A DNA stretch of 64,000 bases. It comes from Megasphaera sp. AM44-1BH (GTDB taxonomy: Bacteria > Bacillota > Negativicutes > Veillonellales > Megasphaeraceae). A program made the position numbers and the translations under genes. Positions 1 to 8,404 of this stretch are shown here, in pieces. The notes below the pieces were generated by a model. It made no database searches. It was not told where the DNA came from and saw only the letters and a list, made by a program, of their open reading frames with translations. The stretch is from the NCBI RefSeq assembly GCF_003467125.1, contig NZ_QSFA01000004.1:4419-68418 (forward strand). The letters run 5' to 3'. Numbering within the stretch: position 1 is the first letter of the stretch; every line of letters begins with the position of its first letter.

Positions 1-800
1 GCGGGACAGGGAAGAGTTATCATGCCCTGGTCGTAGCCCACGAAAGGAATATCGACTGTATCATCGATGACGGCCTGCTCATCTATCAGAACCGCATCAT
101 CGCCGGTCAGTCTGCCAAAGAGGAATCGAACCGCATGCAGGCCGTGCGCCGGGCTATTTTCCTTGATCCGGCCCATGCAGAGGCCGTCCGCAAGGCTCTC
201 GGGACAATCCAGCCGCCACGGCTGCTCATCCTGGGCACGTCGAAGCACATGATATGCCGTATCTGCGAGGCCCTGCGCCTTCCTTATGCCAGTGACTATA
301 TCCGTATCGAAGATGTGTCGTCGGCAGCAGAAATCGCCAAAGCCCGGGATATCCGCCTGAAGGAGGGCAAACATATCATCCCCGTTCCGACGATGGAGCT
401 GAAATCTCATTTCCATGGGTATCTCCTCGATCCCATCCGCTCCTTCCTGTCTGGCCGTGGCGGCAGGAAAGCCGGTGTGGAGCAATCCGTCGTGCGCCCT
501 GTGTTCAGCTATTACGGCAAACTCGTCTTTTCCGATGACGTCCTCTTTGCTCTCGTCCGCCATACACTGAACGGCATGACCGGTATCGCCCGGGTCAACC
601 GGGTCAAGGTGGCCAAGAACTACTTGTCCCATGCCAATGGCCTGGCCATCATCCTGACGTTGACCATTTATTACGGGGAAAATATCCGCCAGCTCCTGCA
701 CAAGGTCAAAGACGAGGTACAGCAGTCTGTGGAATACACTACGGGAATGTCCGTGGATGTTATGAAAATTACCATTCGTGGCATTGCGCCCCGTCCTTGA
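1..800 (+). CDS. P-loop protein with Asp23/Gls24-like C-terminus (5' end missing)
   Basis: The reading frame is open from the first bases and ends at the TGA at 798-800, so the true start lies outside the window; about 265 residues are visible. The first seven are GTGKSYH, a Walker A loop, so this is an ATP- or GTP-binding protein cut just before its P-loop. The last 90 or so residues (NGMTGIARVNRVKVAKNYLS onward, ending in MSVDVMKITIRGIAP) have the pattern of the Asp23/Gls24 (DUF322) family: a hydrophobic strand, YGENI, and a closing V-x-V-x-I-x-G-I. Asp23-like proteins are envelope-associated in Gram-positive bacteria; coupling to an NTPase domain is uncommon. No function is claimed beyond the two domains. 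Confidence 0.7.
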   Translation, partial: GTGKSYHALVVAHERNIDCIIDDGLLIYQNRIIAGQSAKEESNRMQAVRRAIFLDPAHAEAVRKALGTIQPPRLLILGTSKHMICRICEALRLPYASDYIRIEDVSSAAEIAKARDIRLKEGKHIIPVPTMELKSHFHGYLLDPIRSFLSGRGGRKAGVEQSVVRPVFSYYGKLVFSDDVLFALVRHTLNGMTGIARVNRVKVAKNYLSHANGLAIILTLTIYYGENIRQLLHKVKDEVQQSVEYTTGMSVDVMKITIRGIAPRP

Positions 801-825
801 CAGTCCACAGGGGCCATGCTACCAT
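797..825 (+). promoter_or_regulatory. Promoter for the B12 riboswitch transcript
   Basis: TTGACA (797-802), a 17-base spacer, then TACCAT (820-825). The -35 box overlaps the stop codon of the preceding gene. The predicted start lies about ten bases upstream of the cobalamin aptamer, which is the expected geometry. Confidence 0.65.
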
Positions 826-846
826 TATTTATAACTGCATATGAGC

Positions 847-998
847 TGTCAGGTGTCGCAAGACTCAATAGAAAAGCCGGTATAAGCCGGCGCGGTCCCG
901 CCGCTGTAAGGAGGAGCGCTGCTGCAGAAACGTCACTGTACATCCGTATGGGAAGGCGCAGCAGGGTCATGAATCCGAGCCAGAAGAACTGCCTGACA
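847..998 (+). promoter_or_regulatory. Cobalamin riboswitch (AdoCbl-type aptamer)
   Basis: The core landmarks of the cobalamin element are present in order: AAAAGCCGGTATAAGCCGG, then the near-invariant GGTCCCGCCGCTGT (about 894-907), a variable peripheral arm, and GAATCCGAGCCAGAAGAACT (971-990) for the B12-box side. TGTCAGG (847-853) pairs with CCTGACA (992-998) to close P1. It precedes a terminator and the exbB-exbD-receptor-btuFCD genes. B12 binding would be expected to lower their expression, either by the terminator or by occlusion; the mechanism is inferred. Confidence 0.93.
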
Positions 999-1056
999 AA
1001 GAATCACCGGCAGACCTGCGAGCGATGGGGAGGGGGATTAGGACTCTGTTCTGTAT

Positions 1057-1091
1057 AAACCGTAAGGATGACGTATCCCTGCGGTTTTTTT
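1057..1091 (+). terminator. Intrinsic terminator of the B12 riboswitch
   Basis: AACCGTAAGGA (1058-1068) pairs, with one mismatch and one G-U pair, to TCCCTGCGGTT (1076-1086), followed by a run of T. It lies between the aptamer and the first coding gene, so it is the likely expression platform. Confidence 0.75.
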
Positions 1092-1120
1092 ATGTCTTGG
1101 TATATAGGAGTGGTAGCACC

Positions 1121-1735
1121 ATGGAAGCGATTACGAATGGATTTTTATTGTTTCATAAGGGCGGGATTGTCATGTACATCCTCCTGTTGTGTTCCCTGTT
1201 TGTCGTCTATATCGGCATGGAACGGGCTATTTTTTATACTCACATGGACGCAGGAGCCGCCTTTGCCCGGAATTTTTATACGTATATGAAACTGGGACAG
1301 TACGACAAAGCCCGCGAACTGGCAGAAGAAAGCCGGGGCGGCCTGGCCTATATCCTGCGCGATGTGTTCGCCGGCCGTACAGGACGGGATGTGCGCGCTT
1401 ATATAGAACTGCAGTCGGGCATTCTCATGGCAAAGCTGCGCAGCCGCCTGTACTATCTCAGCGTCGTCGTAACTCTTGGGCCAATTCTGGGCCTCCTTGG
1501 CACCATCAGCGGCATGATCCGGGCATTCAGTATATTTAACGTACAAACTGGCCAGTCAGCCGCTATCACCGGCGGCGTCGGGGAAGCACTTATTGCAACG
1601 GCTTTCGGCCTCTGCGTTGCTATTCTGGCACTTTTGATCCACTCCTATTTTACCCAGCGTCTGGACCGGATCATCACCGATATGGAACTGTGCTTTTCGG
1701 CTCTCGAAACGGTGCCCCGGGAAAAGGAGGACTGA
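1121..1735 (+). CDS. exbB: ExbB/TolQ-type proton channel subunit
   Basis: A 204-residue inner-membrane protein of the MotA/TolQ/ExbB family. ExbB and ExbD use the proton gradient to energise TonB. Visible are an N-terminal membrane segment (about residues 10-30), a cytoplasmic loop, and the family hallmark region TLGPILGLLGTISGMIRAF leading into the second segment, then a third segment after GGVGEALIATAFGLCVAILA. The ATG at 1121 was chosen over an upstream in-frame start because it has an AGGAG-type site (about 1106-1110) and the upstream start lies before the riboswitch terminator. exbD follows after three bases. First gene under the cobalamin riboswitch, so probably dedicated to B12 uptake. 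Confidence 0.93.
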   Translation: MEAITNGFLLFHKGGIVMYILLLCSLFVVYIGMERAIFYTHMDAGAAFARNFYTYMKLGQYDKARELAEESRGGLAYILRDVFAGRTGRDVRAYIELQSGILMAKLRSRLYYLSVVVTLGPILGLLGTISGMIRAFSIFNVQTGQSAAITGGVGEALIATAFGLCVAILALLIHSYFTQRLDRIITDMELCFSALETVPREKED

Positions 1736-1738
1736 GCC

Positions 1739-2152
1739 ATGCGTTTACGGGATCCGCGGTACTTCAAACAGCCGTCGTTTATGATTATCCCTATGATCGA
1801 TGTCATGTTCTTTCTCCTGGTCTTTTTCATGATGACTTCCCTGTCCATGGTCGATCTGCGTACCATGGGCGTCCAGCTTCCCTTTGCTTCCCAGGCAGAG
1901 CAGCAGCCGGCGGCACAGTACGTCGTCACCCTGCGCAGGGACGGCTCGCTCTGGCTGGATGATGCGCCCATCGATAAGGAAACGCTGCTGGCGTCGGCCC
2001 GGGAACAGCAGCAGAAAGACAGCCGGTTCAACGTCGTCGTCCGTGCCGATAAGGGCATGAATTATGGCGATGTCATGGCCCTCCTTGATGACTTCAAGCG
2101 CGTGGGAGTCGTCCAGCTCGGACTGGCTGCAGAAAGTGGGGCAGAGCCGTGA
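1739..2152 (+). CDS. exbD: ExbD/TolR-type energy-transducing subunit
   Basis: 137 residues, the usual ExbD length. A short cytoplasmic N-terminus is followed by a single membrane helix (about residues 13-35) carrying the conserved Asp in IPMIDVMFFLLVFFMM, the proton-translocating residue in this family. The periplasmic part contains the expected LRRDGSLWLDD strand and the VVVRADKGMNYGDVM segment. The ATG is three bases after the exbB stop, and the gene overlaps the next one by four bases (GTGA), so the three are probably translationally coupled. Confidence 0.93.
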   Translation: MRLRDPRYFKQPSFMIIPMIDVMFFLLVFFMMTSLSMVDLRTMGVQLPFASQAEQQPAAQYVVTLRRDGSLWLDDAPIDKETLLASAREQQQKDSRFNVVVRADKGMNYGDVMALLDDFKRVGVVQLGLAAESGAEP

Positions 2153-4458
2153 AATGGGAAAAGAAGAAAGGACGCGTCGCAGCCGGCCTGTCTGTTTCCC
2201 TCCACGCGGCGGCCTATCTGGCCCTGGCGGCAGGCGGCTTTTTTACCATTGCCTACAACTACACCCGCCAGGAGCCCGGTGCCATTACGGTCTATAATGC
2301 CAATGACCTGGCTGGGGCCGGCGGCCGTGATGCCGCTGGGATGGACTATAATGCCGGGTCTTCCGGCGATCCGTCGCTTTCAACTGGTGCAGGAAGCCGT
2401 GATGAGACTGTGGCAAAGGAACCGGCTCTAACAGATCCTGCCGGGAATACGTATTATCGGAAAGCGGCACAGACCGTCGCGGCAGCCAGTCAGTCTGTCC
2501 GGTCCGGAGCCGTGCGTGAGGCATCCTCTGTTGCCGGCCATGGCGGAGGAAGCGGACGGGCTGCCGGACCGGGTACGTCCCAGAACGTGGCACCGTCCGG
2601 TTCCATCCACATCGCCGGTGCCGTAGCGGATTTCCTTGATACGGTACGGGAGATGCTGCCAGATATCCCCGAACAGACAAAGACGGAACCGCCTTCGCCA
2701 TCCGTCCCGCCCCGTCAGTCCAATACGACGATTATCACCCAAAAGGAAATCCAGACCCACCGGGATCAGACGGTACAGGAAGCGCTGCAGCGCGTGACCG
2801 GTGTCACCGTCAACGAACAGGTACCGGGCATTTCTTCCTTTGTGAAACTTAACGGCGATGACCGGGTGCTCATCCTCGTCGATGGACAGAGCCTGGCCAA
2901 CGCTCAGGGAAGCGGCTACGGAAGGGGCAGTGTAGATCTAACCAGTCTGCCCGGCGCAGCATCTATCGACCATATCGAAGTGACGAAAGGCAGCGGATCT
3001 GTCCGCTATGGCAGCGGTGCCGTCGGCGGTGTCATCAATATCGTTACGAAAAAAGCAGATCACAACGAATCGTCTCTTTCGGCTTATACCGGTTCCTGGG
3101 GCATGCATGGCTACACCCTCACGAACAGTGGCAGGCAGGGGAATACGTCCTGGCTGGTAAGCGGCAGCATGGAACGGCGCCAGTATTATGCCTTTCCCCA
3201 TGGCATCAATACGGATCATTCCCGCGGTGATATTTTCCGCCAGTCCTTTAACCTGAGACTGGATCAGGACCTGACCAAAGATAGTTCCCTTACGGTCAAG
3301 GCCTATCATCAGGATTACCGTGGCCATGGCTCGACGTTCCTGCCATCGTATTCCCGTTCCCTGCCCCGGAACCTGCGGAAAGAGCGCCTGCCGGGCTGGT
3401 ATCTCAGCGACAATAAGGTGATTGAACGACTGATCAACAATTACAGCCTGACATATAATTTTCATACCCGTTCGTCCCAGCCGGGTTTTTTCCGTTATTT
3501 CAACGATTATCAGCGCACGTTCTGGACCAATCATTTCCTGACCCGGACGCAGGGCCTGGAATGGCAGAATAACTGGCAGCTCGGACCTCATCAGCATGTG
3601 ACGGCCGGCGCCGAGTGGACAGAGGACATGGGGACCAATTACGAGGCCCATTACATAGACAAGAAACGGCATAACAAAGCTATATACGCAGAAGATGCCC
3701 TGACATTCGGCAAGTGGACCGTGACGCCGGGATTGCGGATCGACGATAACAGTACCTTCGGCGTGCACCAGACACCGCGCCTGGCCATGAATTTTAAGGC
3801 CAATGACGCCTTCAACGTCTACGCTTCCTGGGGCCGCGTCTTTTCGCCGCCGCGGCTCAACGACCAGTTCTATGTGACGAGCTCTTCGCGGGGAAAAGAA
3901 GACCTGCAGCCGGAAGAAGGCTATACGCAGACGCTGGGATTCCAATATCAAATTCATCCCAAATCGTACCTCGAAGCCAGTATTTTCCATAGCCATCTGC
4001 GCAATGTCATCCGCTGGAACCGCAGCGTCACACCCCATGAAGCAGAAAATCTCGATGAAGAGGATAAACGGGGCCTGGAAGTGACGTGGAAGCAGAAAGT
4101 CAATGATCATTGGGACTGGACTGCCGGCTATTCCTATATCCGTACGCGGACAGACAGTGGACAGGGACTGGTCTTTGACGAGACGTATAATCAGCCCAAC
4201 GGCTATCATGCCGGTGTGACCTATCACAGTAAGAAATGGCAGGCTTCTGTCGATATGACGGCAGGTACGGGCCGGAATGATACGTATTACAGCAACAATT
4301 CCTACGTCGTATGGAACGGCAGCGTCAGTTATGTAGCCAACAAGGATACGACCATCTATGGGAAAATCAATAATTTCAATGACGAAAGCTATGATTTGTA
4401 TCACAATTATCCTGCCAGCGGCCGGAACTGGCAGATAGGTATCCAAAAGAAATTCTAG
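2149..4458 (+). CDS. TonB-anchor/TonB-dependent receptor fusion, probable cobamide receptor (BtuB-like)
   Basis: One uninterrupted frame of 769 residues from a GTG overlapping the exbD stop. Residues 1-9 are basic and 10-36 form one membrane helix containing LSVSLH; Ser15 and His19 have the same spacing as Ser16 and His20 of E. coli TonB (LSVCIH), which contact ExbB/ExbD. Residues about 40-190 are a Gly/Ser/Ala- then Pro-rich linker. From about 191 there is a standard receptor plug (TVQEALQRVTGVTV, VLILVDGQSL, SIDHIEVTKGSGSVRYGSGA, GGVINIVTKK), then an outer-membrane barrel ending in the typical terminal Phe. No TonB C-terminal domain and no second signal peptide is visible. Position after the B12 riboswitch and before btuFCD suggests a cobamide substrate. 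Alternative reading: the N-terminus is only a long signal anchor. Confidence 0.85.
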   Translation: MKWEKKKGRVAAGLSVSLHAAAYLALAAGGFFTIAYNYTRQEPGAITVYNANDLAGAGGRDAAGMDYNAGSSGDPSLSTGAGSRDETVAKEPALTDPAGNTYYRKAAQTVAAASQSVRSGAVREASSVAGHGGGSGRAAGPGTSQNVAPSGSIHIAGAVADFLDTVREMLPDIPEQTKTEPPSPSVPPRQSNTTIITQKEIQTHRDQTVQEALQRVTGVTVNEQVPGISSFVKLNGDDRVLILVDGQSLANAQGSGYGRGSVDLTSLPGAASIDHIEVTKGSGSVRYGSGAVGGVINIVTKKADHNESSLSAYTGSWGMHGYTLTNSGRQGNTSWLVSGSMERRQYYAFPHGINTDHSRGDIFRQSFNLRLDQDLTKDSSLTVKAYHQDYRGHGSTFLPSYSRSLPRNLRKERLPGWYLSDNKVIERLINNYSLTYNFHTRSSQPGFFRYFNDYQRTFWTNHFLTRTQGLEWQNNWQLGPHQHVTAGAEWTEDMGTNYEAHYIDKKRHNKAIYAEDALTFGKWTVTPGLRIDDNSTFGVHQTPRLAMNFKANDAFNVYASWGRVFSPPRLNDQFYVTSSSRGKEDLQPEEGYTQTLGFQYQIHPKSYLEASIFHSHLRNVIRWNRSVTPHEAENLDEEDKRGLEVTWKQKVNDHWDWTAGYSYIRTRTDSGQGLVFDETYNQPNGYHAGVTYHSKKWQASVDMTAGTGRNDTYYSNNSYVVWNGSVSYVANKDTTIYGKINNFNDESYDLYHNYPASGRNWQIGIQKKF

Positions 4459-4470
4459 GAGGTGTCGGGA

Positions 4471-5436
4471 ATGAAGAAATACATATGGCCTGTCTTTGTC
4501 CTCATGGGGCTGCTGGCCTGTCTGGGCCTTGCAGGATGCGGTCCGGAAAAACAGCCGTCATCGGCTTCGTCTGCCGTATTTGCCCAGGTGACCGATGATG
4601 CGGGCCGTACGGTAACGATTAAAGAAAAGCCGAAGCGCATTGTCGTCCTTTCCACGTCGCTGCTCAATTTTGCTGATGCCGTCGATGGTGATCTTGCCGG
4701 ACGGGCGTCGGTCAGGTCGGACGCGGCGGAACTGCCGGAACGATATGCTGATGTCCCTGAAGTCGGGCCTGTCTACAATGTAAGCGTAGAAAAAATCATG
4801 GCCTGCCAGCCCGACCTGGTACTGGCCAATAAAAACCAGCACGAAAAACTCATCCCCCTGCTGGAACAAAACGGCGTGCCCGTCCTGGCCTTGACAACCA
4901 AGACGTACGACGATGTGAAGCGGAATCTGGCGCTCGTAGGAACACTCTACGGCAAAGAAGACCTGGCACAGGAAAAAATCGCTGCCATGGACAAAGAGAT
5001 ACAGGCTGTCAAAGAAGCCATCCCCAACGACCATCTGACCATCGCCATCCTCCATGCGACGCCCAGCAATGTCAGCCTGGAACTGGACAAGAGCATCGCC
5101 GGTGATGTGGCGCGTATCCTTGGATTTACTAATGTAGCCCAGGATGCAGCCGATACACTCGACGGCAGTGCCGAAAAGGTACCGTACAGCATGGAAGCGC
5201 TCGTAGAAAAGGACCCCCATGTCATTTTTATTACGTCCATGGGCAGAAGTGATAAAATCGAAAGCAGGCTCCGACAGGATGTGGAAAGCAGCCCGGCCTG
5301 GCAGACCCTTTCGGCGGTGCGGCAGAAGCGGGTGTATGTACTGCCGGAAAATCTGTTTCTCCTCAATCCAGGCCTGAACTATCCTGAGGCCGTCGCCTAT
5401 ATGGCAAAAGCCGTGTATCCCGAGGTCGTTCACTGA
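4471..5436 (+). CDS. btuF: Cobalamin ABC transporter substrate-binding lipoprotein
   Basis: 321 residues. The signal peptide ends in a lipobox LAGC with the lipidated Cys at residue 23, so it is a lipoprotein facing the periplasm. The start of the mature domain (DDAGRTVTIKEKPKRIVVLS) and the later IMACQPDLVLANK and NLFLLNPGLNYPEAV regions fit the class III (BtuF/FhuD/FepB) binding proteins of iron-siderophore and B12 transporters. The ATG at 4471 has AGGAGG eight bases upstream (4457-4462); an in-frame GTG at 4462 overlaps that site and was rejected. It overlaps btuC by one base. Substrate is assigned from the riboswitch and cbi context. Confidence 0.85.
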   Translation: MKKYIWPVFVLMGLLACLGLAGCGPEKQPSSASSAVFAQVTDDAGRTVTIKEKPKRIVVLSTSLLNFADAVDGDLAGRASVRSDAAELPERYADVPEVGPVYNVSVEKIMACQPDLVLANKNQHEKLIPLLEQNGVPVLALTTKTYDDVKRNLALVGTLYGKEDLAQEKIAAMDKEIQAVKEAIPNDHLTIAILHATPSNVSLELDKSIAGDVARILGFTNVAQDAADTLDGSAEKVPYSMEALVEKDPHVIFITSMGRSDKIESRLRQDVESSPAWQTLSAVRQKRVYVLPENLFLLNPGLNYPEAVAYMAKAVYPEVVH

Positions 5437-6419
5437 TGGGGTGGCGCTGGCTGAAACGGCTCATACTGCTCGGGACCTTTGCCGTGCTGGCTCTGGGCGG
5501 TATCGTCCTGTCGGTCACCCAGGGGGCGGCTTCTGTCACATCGACAGAAGCCCTGCAGTTTCTCTTTGTCCCCGATGATAGCACCTTGTGTCAGATTATC
5601 TGGAATATCCGTCTGCCGCGGGCTGTGACCGGCGCACTGGTCGGTATGAATCTGGCTCTTTCCGGGGCCATACTCCAGGCGGTCATGCGCAATCCTCTGG
5701 CGGACCCTCATATTATCGGCATTTCATCCGGGGCGGGTCTCACGGGCATCGCCATCCTGATCTTGTTCCCGGCCTATACGTATCTCATGCCGGCCGCTGC
5801 CTTTACGGGTGCCATGGTAGCAGCTATCATGATTTATATTCTGGCCTGGAAAAATGGCATCAAGCCCGTGCGCATCATTCTGGCCGGCGTAGCCGTATCG
5901 GCCTTTCTTGGCGCTGCCATTTCCAGTCTGCTCATTTTCTACAGCGACCGCGTCCACGGCGCCCTGCTGTGGATGGTAGGGGGATTGGCTGCCCGCAGCT
6001 GGCACGATGTGACCCTCATCGTGCCCTATACGCTGGCCGGGCTGACCCTGTCGCTGGCAGGAGCCTATTATCTCAATCTGCTGCAGCTCGGCGATGACAT
6101 GGCCCGCGGCCTGGGATTATCGGTCGAACGGGCCCGGCTGGGGCTGACGGCTATTGCGTCGCTCCTGGCGGCCAGTGCCGTAAGTGTGGCCGGACTCTTA
6201 GGATTTGTCGGGCTTATCGTGCCCCACATGGTGCGCCTCCTGGGAGGGACGGATTACCGCTATATTATACCGGGGGCGGCTCTTCTGGGGATGGCAGTCG
6301 TGACCTGGTGCGATACGGTTGCCCGGGTCATTCTGGCGCCGGTGGAACTGCCCGTCGGCATCATCATGGCCTTTCTGGGAGCACCGTTTTTTCTGTACCT
6401 GCTGAGGAGGGAACTGTGA
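5436..6419 (+). CDS. btuC: Cobalamin ABC transporter permease (FecCD family)
   Basis: 327 residues, strongly hydrophobic, with the FecCD/BtuC signature blocks: IWNIRLPRAVTGALVGMNLA, GAILQAVMRNPLADPHIIG and, near the C-terminus, GLLGFVGLIVPHMVRLLGG, the region that contacts the ATPase in this family. Its ATG overlaps the btuF stop (TGATG), and its own stop overlaps the start of btuD in the same way. Inner-membrane channel of the B12 importer; siderophore transport would be the alternative if the riboswitch were ignored. Confidence 0.88.
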   Translation: MGWRWLKRLILLGTFAVLALGGIVLSVTQGAASVTSTEALQFLFVPDDSTLCQIIWNIRLPRAVTGALVGMNLALSGAILQAVMRNPLADPHIIGISSGAGLTGIAILILFPAYTYLMPAAAFTGAMVAAIMIYILAWKNGIKPVRIILAGVAVSAFLGAAISSLLIFYSDRVHGALLWMVGGLAARSWHDVTLIVPYTLAGLTLSLAGAYYLNLLQLGDDMARGLGLSVERARLGLTAIASLLAASAVSVAGLLGFVGLIVPHMVRLLGGTDYRYIIPGAALLGMAVVTWCDTVARVILAPVELPVGIIMAFLGAPFFLYLLRREL

Positions 6420-7195
6420 TGGATACACCGCAAGCCGTATCACTGAATCATATATCGGTGACGCTGGGAGATACCCCGGTCCTGCATGATATCAGCCTGA
6501 GCGTGGCACCGGGAGAATTTCTCTCCATCATCGGGCCTAACGGGTGTGGCAAAAGCACGCTCCTCAAGGTCATCTGCCATATGATCCGGCCACAGTCGGG
6601 ACAGGCATGTCTGTACGGCAGGCCCCTTTCGTCGTACAGTCGTCGCCAGCTGGCCCGCCATATGGCTATACTGACGCAGAAACACGACATTCCCGAGGAC
6701 ATGACCGTATATGAACTGGTCAGCCTGGGACGGTTTCCCTACCGGACCTTTTACCGCCGTTCTTCCACGGTGGAAAGGGAAATTATCGACAAGGCCATGG
6801 CAGACGCCGGCATCCAGTCCTGCCGGGACCGTCTGGTCCATACGCTGTCCGGAGGAGAGCAGCAGCGGGCGTTTCTGGCTATGACGCTGGCCCAGGAACC
6901 GCAGATCCTGCTCCTCGATGAACCGACGACGTACCTCGATATCCGCCATCAGCTGGATATATTGGAGCTCTTAAAGCATCTGAATGAAACGCTCCATCTT
7001 ACGATAATCGTCGTGCTCCATGATATGAATCAGGCTCTACGGTACAGCCACCGCACGATGGTTATGAAAGAGGGGCGTATCATTGCCGGAGGCCCGCCGC
7101 AGGAAGTCATTACACCAGCACTGCTGCAGGATGTATTCGGCATATGCGGGGAGTCCGTCGTCACGTCTTCAGGCCGCCGCGTCCTCGTTTTTTAA
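6419..7195 (+). CDS. btuD: Cobalamin ABC transporter ATPase
   Basis: 258 residues with a complete ABC ATPase set: Walker A GPNGCGKST (39-47), signature LSGGEQQR (143-150), Walker B ILLLDEP (163-169) and the H-loop His at about 201 (VVLHDMNQ). Of the FepC/BtuD type. The ATG at 6419 overlaps the permease stop by one base. Last gene of the exbB-to-btuD run; 72 bases separate it from cbiD, so cbi transcription may be partly independent. Confidence 0.9.
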   Translation: MDTPQAVSLNHISVTLGDTPVLHDISLSVAPGEFLSIIGPNGCGKSTLLKVICHMIRPQSGQACLYGRPLSSYSRRQLARHMAILTQKHDIPEDMTVYELVSLGRFPYRTFYRRSSTVEREIIDKAMADAGIQSCRDRLVHTLSGGEQQRAFLAMTLAQEPQILLLDEPTTYLDIRHQLDILELLKHLNETLHLTIIVVLHDMNQALRYSHRTMVMKEGRIIAGGPPQEVITPALLQDVFGICGESVVTSSGRRVLVF

Positions 7196-7199
7196 GGGC

Positions 7200-7228
7200 T
7201 GGCAGGCCGGCATAGTTCGTGTTATAAT
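7200..7228 (+). promoter_or_regulatory. Possible promoter before cbiD
   Basis: A perfect TATAAT (7223-7228) sits in the only gap between the transport and corrin genes. The matching -35 (TGGCAG, 17-base spacing) is poor, so it may be weak or need an activator. No terminator is visible in the gap, so read-through from the riboswitch promoter is also possible. Confidence 0.3.
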
Positions 7229-7267
7229 TGAGAAAAAAGTAGTATACACTATATAGCAGGATAACCT

Positions 7268-8404
7268 ATGGATACTTACGAAATCGTACAAGGAAAAAAA
7301 TTGCGCTGCGGCTATACGACAGGAAGTTGTGCCGCTGCCGCCGCCAAGGCAGCGGCCCGTATGCTCTTTACCCAGAAGCCGGTTGCCAACGTGCGCCTCA
7401 TGACGCCCCGCGGCATTATGCTGGATCTGGAGCCGGAAGATGTGATTATCCGGCCGGACCGGGTGACCTGTGCCATCCGCAAGGATAGCGGTGATGACCC
7501 CGATATTACCGACGGCATTCTCGTCTACGCCTCGGCAGAAAAAACAAAGCAAGGCATCTGCCTCCGCGGTGGTCCCGGTGTGGGCCGTGTGACCCGTGAC
7601 GGCCTTTCCTGCCGCAGGGGAGGTCCTGCCATCAATCCAACGCCACGGCGCATGATAGAAGAAGCCGTGCGTACAGAAGCGCAAAAGGCCGGGTATACGA
7701 AAGGGCTGGTCGTCACTATTTCCATTCCCGGCGGAGAAGAGCTGGCGGCTCGTACGTTCAATCCCCGCCTGGGCATCGAAGGGGGACTGTCCATTCTCGG
7801 CACGTCCGGCATTGTCGATCCCATGAGTGAACAGGCCCTGATCGATACGATTCATACGGAAATGAATTCCCGCAAGGCTGGCGGCGTGCGCCACCTCCTT
7901 GCTTTTTTTGGCAATTACGGTGTCGATTTCAGCCGTGACAGGCTGCACCTCGACGTATCGAAGCGCGTTACCTGCAGCAATTACGTCGGCGAACTTCTCG
8001 ATTATGCCGTCTATGAAGGATTTGAAGATGTCCTGCTCATCGGCCATACGGGAAAACTCATCAAACTGGCTATGGGCATCATGAATACCCATTCCCGCTA
8101 TGCTGACGGGCGCATGGAATTCATGGCTCTCCAGGCTATGCTCTGTGGTGCCGGCCGGAATACGGGCCGCCGGATTTATGAGTGTACGACCACCGATAAG
8201 GCCGTAGAGATACTGATAGAAACGCAGCTGCTGGAACCGGTCATGACGGCTGCGGCAGAGAAAATTCAATACTACATGGACCAGCGGGTCCACCACGATA
8301 TCCGCTGTGGTGCCATGATGTTTTCCAATAGTTACGGTGTGCTGGCCAAAACTCCTCACGCAGATGAACTCCTGGCCGTTCACCAGAAGGAGATGGGTGA
8401 ATGA
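7268..8404 (+). CDS. cbiD: Cobalt-precorrin-5B C1-methyltransferase
   Basis: 378 residues. The N-terminus carries the CbiD hallmark LRCGYTTGSCAAAAAKAA (from about residue 12), and GGPGVGRVTRDGLSC and LGTSGIVDPMSEQALIDTI are also characteristic. CbiD methylates C1 of cobalt-precorrin-5B with SAM in the anaerobic (early cobalt insertion) B12 pathway. First gene of the corrin block; its stop overlaps the start of cbiL by four bases (ATGA). Confidence 0.95.
   Translation: MDTYEIVQGKKLRCGYTTGSCAAAAAKAAARMLFTQKPVANVRLMTPRGIMLDLEPEDVIIRPDRVTCAIRKDSGDDPDITDGILVYASAEKTKQGICLRGGPGVGRVTRDGLSCRRGGPAINPTPRRMIEEAVRTEAQKAGYTKGLVVTISIPGGEELAARTFNPRLGIEGGLSILGTSGIVDPMSEQALIDTIHTEMNSRKAGGVRHLLAFFGNYGVDFSRDRLHLDVSKRVTCSNYVGELLDYAVYEGFEDVLLIGHTGKLIKLAMGIMNTHSRYADGRMEFMALQAMLCGAGRNTGRRIYECTTTDKAVEILIETQLLEPVMTAAAEKIQYYMDQRVHHDIRCGAMMFSNSYGVLAKTPHADELLAVHQKEMGE

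Noticed and set aside
2938..4446. Long open frame on the minus strand opposite the receptor gene
   Set aside because: It is an antisense shadow of a strongly coding plus-strand gene: no family pattern, no ribosome site, and odd composition.
4462..4470. GTG three codons upstream of the btuF start
   Set aside because: It overlaps the AGGAGG ribosome site of the ATG at 4471.
7169..8383. Minus-strand open frame opposite cbiD
   Set aside because: cbiD is unmistakable on the plus strand; the other frame has no support.
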